From: Hymenolepis diminuta
Taxonomy: Eukaryota > Platyhelminthes > Cestoda > Cyclophyllidea > Hymenolepididae
Assembly: GCA_900708905.1 (NCBI GenBank)
Contig: CAADRB010000004.1
Coordinates: forward strand, 2,235,685-2,299,684
Length of the DNA stretch: 64,000 nt
Direction of reading: 5' to 3'
Shown here: positions 13,641-26,200 of the stretch, one piece after another
Position numbering within the stretch: position 1 is the first letter of the stretch
Layout of the letters: every line of letters starts with the position of its first letter
Program-made: the position numbers and the translations under genes
Notes under the pieces: model-generated
The model's input: the letters and a program-made list of their open reading frames with translations, nothing else
Database searches by the model: none
Told to the model about the DNA's origin: nothing

Positions 13641-16600
13641 CATTAATGTTACATAGTTCAGTTGTTCTCTTTGCAGTTTAAAATCCAAACCAAATTTATA
13701 TTAAGTTTAGAATGATTTATAATTATTGCTACTGCATAAAATATCAAGCTTTTGTTTGCTTAACACTATTATAAATTTGAAATTGTGATTCCCGTTATTT
13801 CCCTCGAACCAAGAAAACATTACGATTGCGTTCGCAAAAATAAGAATTCTTAAAGCACCAAGTTTTTAAAGCTTAACTTGCTGATGTTTCTATAGCATAG
13901 GCCTTTTTAAATAATTTCAGAATAAATTAATAATTCAAGTAATGTACTAAATGAATTTTGAAAAATAATGACCTCTAGATTAAAGGATTTAGAATATTTA
14001 GACAATTCGCATAATTATGTTTCAGATCGCAAAAGGAAAGAACTATTAAGATAAAAGAAAAATGCTAAATCTTATTGTACAGCTCAAAATATCCATTGGG
14101 TAATTGAGTCTTCTCATTGTTTGCATGATAAAAATTCTGCAATTATCAATAAAATTTTTAATTTCTGAAGTTTATCAATTGAATTGAGGCAATCTCGCTT
14201 ACACAAAGGTAGAATGTTACTTTTAAAGATATTACGATTTAAAATTTTATAAATCTTCAAATTTTATTTTAAAAAAACCTAAATTTAGGTCAAAGAACAC
14301 CTTTGGTAAAAGGTTTTTAAACATTTGGCAAGTTAATTAAAACACACGCGTTATAGAATAATACCGGTTTAGTTAAAACTGTTGGAAAACTGATTTGTTT
14401 TACTATATCTAGCCCATTAATTATTGCGTTTTTGGCATCAAAACAGGCAGAAATGCTATTTTAAGACTGTTTAGTCGCTGAACCTCACTTAAGATCATTT
14501 TGCTTTCTCATACATTGTAAGAATAAAAGGAACCGAAGCAGTAGGACTGTTCATCATAATTAACCAAAGTCGGCCAATAAGCATTGGATATCATAGACAA
14601 GCAATTGCTGCAATTCAGGGAAAAATTCATGAAATTTCAATTTTAAGACGTAAACTACTCACTTGAAAAAGTATCGTACTACTCAAATCCAAAAGTTAGA
14701 TGCAATAAATGCACTTCGATATCTTAACGTTACCCTCAGCATAATTTTATCCTTTTCCACTTTGTCATTTGTAGATTTTTTTCTTTATCCATTTCATTTG
14801 CTTCCCACAGCTACAAATCGGATGTTTTTTATTACTGTGGGAAACAATAATTAAGTTTATGACGGGATTGCCTCTTCTCTTAAGTCAAATATTTCAGTTC
14901 ATCTTTTATTCTGCATGTTAACTGCAACTTTATATCCATAGTGATGCTTTTAGGAAAACACTTTTAGTAATTTACTTTTTACTTAATCTGCAAACAAAGT
15001 TCGCTTTGAACAATTAATTGAAAGTTGGTTTGAAGACTCTCAATACAAGCAGTAATAATTTGTTTTGACTGATTATTAAATAAAAAAACCGAGACTTTTA
15101 TTATATAATAATATTATCACTATATTCTTGATCATATATGCAAATGTTCGTGATCATAAAAGTTGAATATTTAAAAATTTAAATTTTTCAAAAAATGCGC
15201 AAAATTTTGTATTACGAGAATCAGCAAAAGAAAAGGGCTGAGCCAATAAATCGGTCCGCTTAAACACCAGCATGTAAATGTTAAAATACTAAATGAGGAG
15301 AGAATATTTCATAGTAGCATGCATTCTAATTTTTCACAGAATTTCATCAAATATGTAGATACATCAGAACTTGTTATGCCATCTCAGAAACCTACCAGAG
15401 TTTCAAAGTATCAAATCTGAGTCACCACCAAGCATTTGGAAATGATGAAAGAGAAATAAAGCAAACAGTTTTAACTATGAAGTATATTTATGTCAGCAGA
15501 GTTGGTGAAATTAAGAAAAAATTATGTCTGTGTATACTATCAATAGAAAAGAATGACGAGGGAGAGAAAGAAATTTATATTAAATTAACATTTTTTAACT
15601 TTCCCCTCATTATTATTGAATAAGGCCTTTTCATAATACTGTTTATATAACCCACCTGAAATTTTATATCCCCTCTTCATTTTTACAACTACTGAAATAA
15701 TAATAACTTTTATATATGACAAGGTGAATTAGTGTTACTCATCTTTCGGATGGGATATCAGTTTTTAGATCCTAACGAAACCTTATGCTTGCTGTGCAAA
15801 AAACTGAAAATATATTATTTATATCATAACCCTCTTTTTAATCATCGCCTTCCAAACAAAGATAAAAGTGATGTTCGCTTACAAAAAATTTTGAAAAATC
15901 GACTGAGGTTAATAACTTCTTTATTGTCACTTCAAAAACTTCAAAAACATTAAATTATAAGCAGGTTAAATCATGAGATAACAATTCATTAATTAGCGCA
16001 ATATTTACTGTCCAAATTAACAAACTTGTACAGAAAAAATGACACTGCCACCATTTTTCAATTTCGTCTCTTTTTTTCAAATTTGGAGGCGCTTAACAAA
16101 ATTAAAAGGATATGATTACCCAAATTAAATATAAAAATTTAAGAGTGGAAAAAAAATTTAAAATTGGATAAAGATGATCACAAATTGTCGGAGATCCTCC
16201 TCTCCAATGTATTTGATTTTGATAGCTAAGCATTCTCTTGACCACTTCGCGCCATTGGTGGAATCTTTTGGAAATATGGAATTATTATTTTTAATTGAAT
16301 ATCTCAGAATATGGTTTTTTAATAGACAGATAGTTTAATACAAGTGATTACGCATTATATGGTATGAAATAGCACGATAATATAAAACAACTGCTGTCAC
16401 ATGCAAAGTGATTTTCAGTTCAAACAAATTTACATTTAATCATATTATTCGAAATTTTTTAAAAATCCTACAAAAAAATCATTTCTTATCGAATATACGA
16501 CAAACAGGGAATAATACTAAATACATTTTCATGGTATATTTCCTAAAAGAACAAAATTTCATTCTGAATGAATGTATTTTGAAAAGAGAAATGTTATATT

Positions 16601-18356
16601 AAGTTTAACACTAATATATATGAGTAAAAACTTAAGGTTTCAATGAACAAATGTAGTTTAGTCGCCAAGTTTTTTGATGGTCGTGTGGAGAACTGAGAAA
16701 TTTCATGCAAATACTGAGGATAAAATTTACAATCAGAAGAGTTTATGCCAACGAAAAGAAAACGACGTCAACAAACTATACTCTTTTCAGCTCAGTATAA
16801 ATATTTATTGCCATTATGATTTTCTAATCCAACCCAGTTCAGTACACTTCTGAATGGGGAAAGTTAATTTATTTATTCACAAGTTGCTCAATCCGCCCAA
16901 AGTAAGCCACAGAATTTGTTCACCTTAAAAATTCACGATAATTTAACGTTTTGCAAAAATAAACTACAAAAATCCCTTTTGAGTCGGACAAAATACTACT
17001 TTCATCCTGTTAAAACACCACAAGTTTTCCGTGTTTTATCTTATGGGAAAAGCAAATTTTATTCCCATCATCTTGCCTTATTTTACAATTTGTTTAAAGG
17101 TGAATATTTGCGTTCACTAAACTTTGATTTGATTGAGTATTAACAGAAAATATTCTGCGGTCATAGTGTAAATATGTATCTACATGAGACCAACATGAAT
17201 TATATACCTCCGGCTAGACGGAAAATAGAGAAAAAGAACAAAGTTGGCATGGATTGGCAAATAGCTGATAGTAGAACAGTGTCAATGAAATACTTCGTTT
17301 TAATAAATTTATTGTTTGTGAGAATAAGTTGTCTTTTAATACATTCCTCACATTCTGATAGCAACCACTACCTTGTCTCGCTTGTCTCTGACTGATAGCT
17401 GCTCAAGTGTTTGATTAGCTTTGCAATCATTTAAATTTAAATGCCAACATTATGATAGTATGAATATTTTTATTTAAATTCCGTTTACAAAACTAAAAAT
17501 ACGCTTGCTACCAAATGATATCAGTGCAAAGCGCACACAAATTGAATAGTCATTTTCTTTCAATTGAATTAAAAATAAGTTGTAATGAATCATTTTAAAT
17601 TAATTTTTAACGCAAAAGTATTGGAGTTTAAATATTGCATTCACTAATGGAAGAGGAAGCAAAGTATGAACAATTTTTATTCCTCTTTTTCTCTTGCAAG
17701 TTTAAAATACGTAAAGTGCTAATCCGTGTTAGAGATCGGAATCATTTATCAAGTGTCATTTGCACTTGTCATCATGAGCAAAATTTTACATTTACTCGTA
17801 GTTTCGGTGTCACATTTTATTAACTTGTTCTAATTTGTTTGACATCAAAAGGAAAGGAATATTCTACTAAAATATGTAGAATATATTATTCGACGCAAAA
17901 GCACATTTGAACAACTTTGATTCAATATAATCATCCAATTAAATTGCGTAAAATTGATTATTAGTGCAAGGTATCATTCATTAAAAATGAAATTTGCAAC
18001 TAAATTCAAATATAAAATATTTTTAAGAGAAAAAAATACCGCAAGAATCAAAGAGAAATGAATTTTTAATTTTTCGTTTACAAAAATTGAGGCTTCCTAT
18101 TGAAAACATTTTATGAGAATACTATTATCACTATTCAAAATGTATTTTGTGCTAAAAATGCAAAAATATGCACTAAAAGAGCAGATGGGAGGAAAAAAGA
18201 TAACCAATGCCAAGATTTTTTAACTTTATTTAACGAGGTCCTGTAACCTTGGAAGAATTGTGCCATCTACAAGGTTATTTATTAGTTTGAATAAAAAATT
18301 TAATAATTAAACATTAATAAAAGGGCAACGCCATCAAGGAAGAAATATATAGTAAA
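13641..18356. other. Intergenic AT-rich DNA, no supported gene
   Basis: Nothing here reaches the threshold for a gene. Open frames of 60-75 codons (for example 14663-14854, 15732-15953, 16916-17143, 17174-17395, all +) are rich in Phe, Leu, Ile, Lys and Asn, as random AT-rich DNA would be, and have no recognisable domain. No repeat shared with another part of the window was noticed. Confidence 0.5.
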
Positions 18357-19140
18357 TTAAATAATTTTATTTTCTCGACATCTCTCCTTTTTAAGCTGGG
18401 CTTTAGATGAGTCCTTTAGAGCAACACCTCTGCTGTTCAACAGTTTTCTCTCGGGCCTTATCTGATTTACCGACTGAAAATTTGGAAGTGTCCGACAATA
18501 GATGAAGTGGGGTTGTTGCTGGAGTTCATTTATTTTCCATAATAATGGTCTCAGTCGGTTAGCCAGTCTATTCACATCCAAACGGTATCATTTTTCTGAA
18601 TATCGTGATGACTTTCCAATCAGAAGCCCCGAAATGACCGATTCGGAAATCACAAACACAAGATCATTGACAGTAAACACACCTCTCTTATGACCTTTTC
18701 CGACTCATTTGTCTTTTTCTCTGGTATCATAGCATGGTTGATAATTCGAACCATTCTTCTCATTAGTAGTTCTGTGGCAGATTTACCACACAGTGCTGGA
18801 TGAAGAGTTAACTTCTAAATGAGCAGAAAATTTTCAATAACTTTTTCGCCACCCTCCTCCTTTTTGCTTTTGTCAAGGTTATTTAAAAATATCAACAAGT
18901 TGCTTCACCGAGCCTTTTGATTAGGGGCGATATGGGGCGGGAGTGTGCAAATGTGATCAATAATTCTTCGTGTGCAGCATTTTTGAACTGCGACGAACAA
19001 AACTGTACCCTACTGTCTGATATGCAACGTGAAGTTGCGATCACGAGTGCTGATAATAGTAGCATTTACTGACGGCATTAATAGTACTTCCAACTACTTG
19101 GAGTGTGAGTACCTCAGCAATAAGTGACTTTTTAGCTTCT
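18357..19140 (-). pseudogene. Decayed Ty3/gypsy-type retrotransposon integrase fragment
   Basis: Reading the minus strand from about 19140 down to 18357, in changing frames, gives a chain of fragments in the order of a Ty3/gypsy integrase. HSK-stop-LEV lies at 19085-19105, where the family has a Trp at the stop. SDSRVQFCSSQF starts at 19020 and matches the segment around the second catalytic Asp. PYRP-stop-SKGSVKQLVDIFK lies at 18882-18935 and matches the segment with the catalytic Glu, here Lys. FTVNDLVFV at 18651-18677 matches the post-core beta-barrel region. DVNRLANRLRP follows at the start of the 18357-18581 frame. At least two frameshifts, two stops and altered catalytic positions make it inactive. 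No reverse transcriptase, gag or LTR was recognised nearby. The block is more GC-rich than its flanks, as expected of an inserted element. Confidence 0.7.
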
Positions 19141-20199
19141 TGTAATCCGCGGTTCACAATCTCAAAAGGGAGTATTTATCTCTTTTCTCCTCATAAATGT
19201 CGTCCATTTCTTTCCTAAACATATTTATCAAAGCAGTTATTAAAATTAAAATCCGCTTCAGAATCGTCCACTAAAATGTAAAACAAGGTTGAGATGGAGT
19301 CTTCCGATTGTCCAGGAATTAGGTTCAAATGCATCACAAACCGTTTCATTAGTTTTTAAAAGCTTTCCTTTCCTTTGTGCTAGATAAACTTTTTGTTTTA
19401 GCTGTATCCTGACATTTTCATGTTTTTTAAAACTTGTTTAAGTGTTTGGAGACAATTTCTGCATTAGTTTTGAAACATATAATCTTTTCCGAAATCATAT
19501 AGTAAGGAATAATGTAATTAAATACAAGTACAATTCAAATTTCATTTTTACATTCATTTTAAATAGATCAAAATTATTTTTACTGTGTTAATTACAAGCA
19601 ATTTAATCAACCAGTCGTGAAACTTTGAATAGCGCGGAAAAGGGCATTTGGTCAGGTCTTGTTGTTTTAAATTGGAATATTAAACCAGAGATTTATAAAT
19701 TACATGCTTTAAAAGAAAATGCTACTGGCCTCTTTTATTAAAATTCAATGCTAATAAGGTTTTTAAAATTATTTCCAACTTTAATTTTCTCTCTCCCCCT
19801 TAGACCTTCACAGCATATCATATTTCTCCACATTAAAAACAAATTTCCACAAAGAAAATTTACAAAAATAGCTTTACAAATAGTATTAATATTAAGTGTA
19901 ATAATGACAATCTCGTTTCCACTATTATTAAAAGATATTTCGGTTTTTTTACACTGATTGTTACATATTTTTAGACTCATATGATGAAAATATTTACTTT
20001 ATCGGGGTAACAGAGGTCGCATAAACCATGATGAAAGAACAAGAGAGAGATGAGGGAGCGAGAAGATGGGAGGAAAGCGTATGGACCAGTCAACGGTAAG
20101 CTTGTGCCTGCTTTATACATTTGCACAGAGAAGATGTAGCATAAACAGATGACACGGTTCCAGACATCGCTGAGAGTGGAAATGAACCTTAATAAGGCT

Positions 20200-20221
20200 C
20201 ACTTAAGGACCACTTAAGTGG
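20200..20221. promoter_or_regulatory. Cluster of NK-2-class homeodomain-like motifs
   Basis: Two CACTTAAG words lie 4 bases apart, and the second is part of the perfect 12-base palindrome CCACTTAAGTGG (20210-20221). The reverse complement of CACTTAA matches the TTAAGTG core known for NK-2-class homeodomain proteins, so the site offers three overlapping or adjacent cores. No supported gene lies within 10 kb, so the target, if any, is unknown. Chance occurrence is possible. Confidence 0.25.
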
Positions 20222-23200
20222 ATTATACCGCTAATTAAGATAAATTACTTGAGAACACGATGGTTTTTTACAGGTCCTTGAGATCATCGGAGGGTTGACT
20301 ACTTCAAGTACTACTGTGATACCGAGATGATTAGGTCTCAGATATTAGTAATGGAGTCGATAAAAATTTTGGAAAAGCACAGGAATTTGTCATTCAGCTT
20401 ATTGTTCCTAGCGTATTAAATTCTATTTTAGAACCAATAGCAAAATTTTATAATTTTTATTTTAATAAATCAGGCGTTGAAGTCAAATCAGTTTAAATGC
20501 GGGCTTGGTTTGAAGCTCAGCCAAGCATTTAATTTAATTTACACTTAATTTGATTTCCTTCACCCACTTGGAATAAAACGTCAGATATTCTGACATTTTC
20601 AAAAGTGGACAAATTAAAGCTTGAATCATCGGACTCAAATTTATGTAAATTTTTAAATTTCCAGGAAAAAGATTGAACTTAAACAAATTCACCATACTAA
20701 TTCTATTTAAGTTATTCTTTCATTATGTTGGTTTTAAAATGATACTTAGTAAACTCGCGATTTGAACAAAATGAGAAAATAAAATGCCATCAGACAATAA
20801 AATTACCACAGTATTGCAAAAAATTTAACGATTTTAAATTATGAGAATCAACTGAGATCGGCTCATAAAAAGTCTGCCGAATGATAAAGATAGAGAATCT
20901 GGAAAAATGTTAAGATCTGATATCACTTGGTTCATCATTCTTCCGAAGGTAGAGCCGCATAAGCCGCATTTACTCAAGGAGACTGAGACTGCTTAACTCA
21001 AATATTAAACAATTGTTGTGAAAACTTTGATACGATATATTAACAATAATTTGTATTTCCACTATCGCATATCTGTTTCAAGTGTTGAATTTCATTTAAA
21101 TTATAAATTTATTTTTAAATTATGAATAAAGTTTTTATCAATGTGTTGTATCCTAACACAAATAAATTTTGAAAACAGATTAATGCAATTCAAGGTGCCA
21201 GTATGAATTATGAGGAGGCTTGCAAAAGGTACTTGTGTAATTTAAATTTTATTCAATTTATTCCCCGGATCTAGTCCGCTCCATTACGTTGTAATATTCG
21301 AAGCCCCGTTTCGAGAGTTTACCACCTTTCAGGGTAAGCTGATTTGCTGGAAGTCCAAAACCTATTGACCTGTTTGTTAATTTGGTTCAATTTGGTCAGT
21401 TTAATTTTCTTCCTGATGGTTTAAAAACACTGTAGCAAAAAAGCAAATATGATATTCACAAAGAGATACTTGCAGAGTTTAATGAAGGGGATTCATAAAA
21501 CCGTTAGTTATCAGATGCGTAATAAGGATAAAACGATCTACGCATCTGAGATACAGCACTGATTCTTGACATCAAATATGTATTTTGCTATTTTTTTATG
21601 CTGCCCTTATTTAGAAATAGAAAGTATAAAAAGAAGGAAAATGAATACAATTTAAAATGAATGGAAGCAAGTATCGGAAAGTTCAAGAAATGGTAATAAA
21701 CGCTCTGCCACTCCTAAGAAACTAAGTTCACATAAGATGCTCAAAATTGCTTCATTATTAAAGCAGTATTGCTAACTCAAAAGTGGATTGTGAATCCAAA
21801 GGCAAATTTGATCTCCTATGAGTTGAATACATAATAAGGGCAGGAACGATCGCCCATAAATATATTCAAACGTTTAAAATTAATGATAATGACACGTGAA
21901 AAATTTATAGATTAGGAATTCAAGCTGAAATAAATCTAAGTTCAAATATGAAATAAACTTCTTGACGATCCAATGCATTTTGTAATGTTAGAAGAAGTCA
22001 TATTGAAAATGTAGAAAAGGACCGCAGAATAGGTACACTTTGTTCAGGACGATGGAAGTTTGGCAGATTTATCCAAATCAAGAAAAATTTTTCTTTTAAA
22101 CTCATTATCTAGCTATCAAGAGCGGAAGTTTACAACAATTCAGACCACAGATGGAGTTGTCTTGTAGAAGCAGAGAAAACCCGTGGTGTGCCGTCGGTTT
22201 AGATAATTTAAATTTATTTAAATTCAAATTTAATTTTCCAAAAACAAGATGCTTTTTATATAAATCTACAATTGTTATTGATAAACAATGCTCCGCATTG
22301 ATTAACAATACAAAATTATAAAATCGACTGTAAGAAAACTATGTAAAATTAGAAATATAAAAAAGCACTGTCATCTGAATTTTCGATTTCTTTTGCAATC
22401 TCACTAAGCGGTTATTAACAAGCAAACAGAATAAATATTAAATGTAAACGTTACTTAAACAATATAAATTTTCAACCTGAAGAAAGCTGGCACACTAATA
22501 AACTCTGATACTTGACCTCATATATTACACTTTTATGTAGATCAAGTCGTTCTAATTGTTCAGTTAAAAGATATGGAAAAAAAATTTTCAAGCCCATTAA
22601 GATAAGCACTACCAACATTTAGGTTTAATGGAAGGTATCCAGGTGCAGCTATATTGAGAAACCCGAATTCTACCACCCCTCATAATGGCCAGATTGGTCA
22701 TATCGGACACCCACATCGCTGAATGTGCGTCGATGGGCATCGATCTCATGACATGTAAGCTTAGTAAGTATAACGATAAAATTAAAAAGCAGAATTAAAG
22801 TAGGAAAATTAAAATTAAAAATTATACTATTTTAAAATGTTAAATGTTTTTGATGTGCTTATTCGTGTAGCAGTCAATGAGAATGTAATATGTTGTCAAT
22901 CTATTAAACCATTGTTATCTTCCTTGTCCTTTTGTGTTTTTTAGGCCATCCTTGGGCCTTTACCTAAAAAATTCTGATTTAACGACCATATAAGTTGACC
23001 TCTACGTCGATGGAGTAATTTTAACTGATCATATTAAAAAATTGACTTCAATATTCTTTGAAATCAATATTTCATTAGAGTAATATTAGAATTTATTTCA
23101 CTTTTCTAGGAAAAGGTGATTTTTACGATCTCTTACAAACCTATTGCTAAGCTTAAGAAAATCATTGAAAAATAATTCACTTGTAACACTATTACTATTT

Positions 23201-26200
23201 TAAATTTAAGTTTATAAACTTAGCAACAAGAGCATATTTGACTGTCTATCTGAAACGCGTAAGAATCTTGGCGTCTAGATGCAGAATTCTCCATTTTCAT
23301 CAAGCGATAGTTGTACTACTTTGCATTCATTCAAACCCTTCTTTCATAATAATTAACAACATAAATAAATAGATTTTATTATTTTATCAATAAGGTAAGA
23401 CAATATCAATATGAATAATTTTAAGCAATTTGTAGAAAATAACTGACAAATAATATCAATAAACAGGTTTTTGAAAAATAAGCGAAAACATAAATGGCAA
23501 TAAAATTTCCTTGTTATCACGCAGAGGTTAAGAGGATGCATACACAAATAATATAGTTATATTTAAAGTAGCTTTGAATATTATGAGGATTGAGTTAGAC
23601 GTATGCAGCAGCAATTGTCTCAAAACCAATTCAGGGGTCACGAGATCAATCCATTTTGATGGACGTCTAGTTGCGTGTGTGGCCAACCCGTTGGTTTATT
23701 TTAGTGAGACAGTTTATCATTAAAGTGGCTCAAAAATGATATCACTTAGTAGAATTAACTCTTTTTCTTTATAGGCTTGGGAAGTTTTTACTTAAAGGGA
23801 ATTACCAATTCATTTAAAATTTAAAATATTTATATCTATTCAAAAATAAGTGCCAAAAATTGAATAAATAGAATATATTTAGAGGAACGATTTAATATGC
23901 AAATGAGCGCAGGGAAAATTCATCAAACTTTAATTTTATTGAAGGTTAGTGTTGCAGCTAAGAACTAATGCAGCAGGATATACGGAAACAAACGGAATTT
24001 GAAATATATTGGAATAAAATTTAAGAAAAAATATCCAATTAAGCTAAAAAACATTAAAAACAAATGGTTAATAATTTAATTTTTTTTCCCCAATTTTGTC
24101 GTTAAACACGGTTTCAACTAAAAGTTATGCATATCATTTGCAGTTATGTTTTATTTCAAATAATGTTTAATTAATACTGTTTTATTGCATATAATCACTT
24201 GCGCCTTTAAAAAAAAGAGAAATTTAAAATTATTTATACTTCAAAGACATACTGTTGAAATTCTCGGTTAATCTTACTTCGGCTTATCAAATATTTTAAT
24301 TCAAATTAACATAATTAGATTTATTTTAATTAGTATTTTATTCAATTCTAGATTCCTATACATAGAAAAATGTTTACCCTAGACACATTCAAATTCTATC
24401 TGATTTTTTAAACAGGAATCATTTTGTCATTAATAAACAAACCGTCTAGACAAGAAATTTAAATAAAACTTCCCGTCTGATAGGATTTGAAATAGGTGCA
24501 TTTATGTTCAGCAGTCTAAATATGTAACTTTAAAAGATGACGGGCACAATATTTGTCCAGTTTTAATTGAAATAAAATTGCAATTATTTTTACTAGTACA
24601 AAACATTCTAGCAATTTCAATCGACTGACATCGAGCAACGGCAAGTTCAATAAATGATAAAGGGAAGGCGGTCAAAAAGAAGCAGAGAGCAATGTCAAAG
24701 AATTTCCCTTCATTTTATTTTTGCACTTGGATTATATAATATTTACTAGATAGGCAGTTAATATTCCAAAATTCCAGCTTCATGATTCGTTCCCTGGATT
24801 GCGGCAAATGCTTGTCTACGATATTCAGTGGTTATTGGCCGGTATTATTATTAATTATTAAGGGTTTGGCTTTCCACTTCGATTCATTTTTTCCCAACGA
24901 TTTAGAATGCAAGTGATCTTATAAGGTATTCTGCAGCTTACAGCTTTTAACATGGCAAAGATTACATGAAGTTTTTAAGTTAAGTAATAGTATTTTACAA
25001 GTCAGTTATTTGTTGCGAATTTTGATAAATGAATCCAAAGAATTTTGCTTACAAAATTTTAATATTTATTAGCTTATCATATTTTCCCCCAAGAAAATTC
25101 CAGCATGCTGTAAGAATTATTGCAAGCTGCTATGTAACTGAGTATTTCCTCTAGCTATTCCAGACGATACATTTAATATTTTCCATCCATCCTTATTGCC
25201 ACAACATAAGAGAGTAGGAGGACATTTGCAATCAAAATTTATCAATAATAGCCACCATACAAGGACTCATATCAGATGAAGACGGATTCGGCGAGCACAG
25301 TGGATGTTGTGTAGGTTAACAAAAATTTAGGTATTTCAAGTTCGAAAATAAACTAGATAGGTCAGACTACTACGAAGGCTCGTGCAGTCAAGTCAAAGCG
25401 TTAAGTTATCTGCTTTTTGGTACAATTCACGTTCCTTGATCGTAGGTCATAACTGACACAGGGTCTTAGGTGACCAATCAGATGGTGCGGTCGAGATGAC
25501 TTATCATTGAAAGTACGTAAATAGAAGTTCATTTTTTCTAGAAATGATTAAGGAAACGAGGACTAAAATTTTGAACTAGAAGAAAATCTAGTAACTCGAT
25601 GCACTAGAAATTTTACTAGGTTGGAACTTTCTGCTAGGATCCCAACATTCAAATGACTAGAAGAAAATAAAAAATGAATCAAATTACACAAATATTTGGT
25701 CAAATCAGCTTGTCAAATAGCTATGATTATCAGAGACATACACTCTGTCAGGAAAATTTTGATAAATTCCTGAAAATGGAGCTTTAGAATATTTGGATAT
25801 TACTAAGTAACTTATTAACATTTTTAGAAAGTGTAAACCTCCAAGGTTACAGAATTCTAGACGTACTATTCTATCTTTATTGTATACTCCTGTTTCTTGC
25901 TGGGTTATTTGACATGGCCATGTTTAAATGCTGCTTCATAATTATAAATCATGGTTATTTGTATAGACAAGGTTAATTATGGTTAAAAACATATAGCAAT
26001 TCCAAACATATTTATTAATATCAGCCTGCCATGGAGTGATCATTGAATTTTTATCTTCAATTAAAAGATTATTAATTTACTTTTTTAAACTCTAGCACAA
26101 ACTACCGAAGAATACAATTAAATTTGGGAAAATATTCGAAAAAAGGTTGACTTTTCTATAAATCGTAGGAAATTGGCCACGGGAAGATTGGACGAAAGAT

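Noticed and set aside
13482..13688. 68-codon open frame on the - strand
   Set aside because: It falls in repeat B and is interrupted in the second copy.
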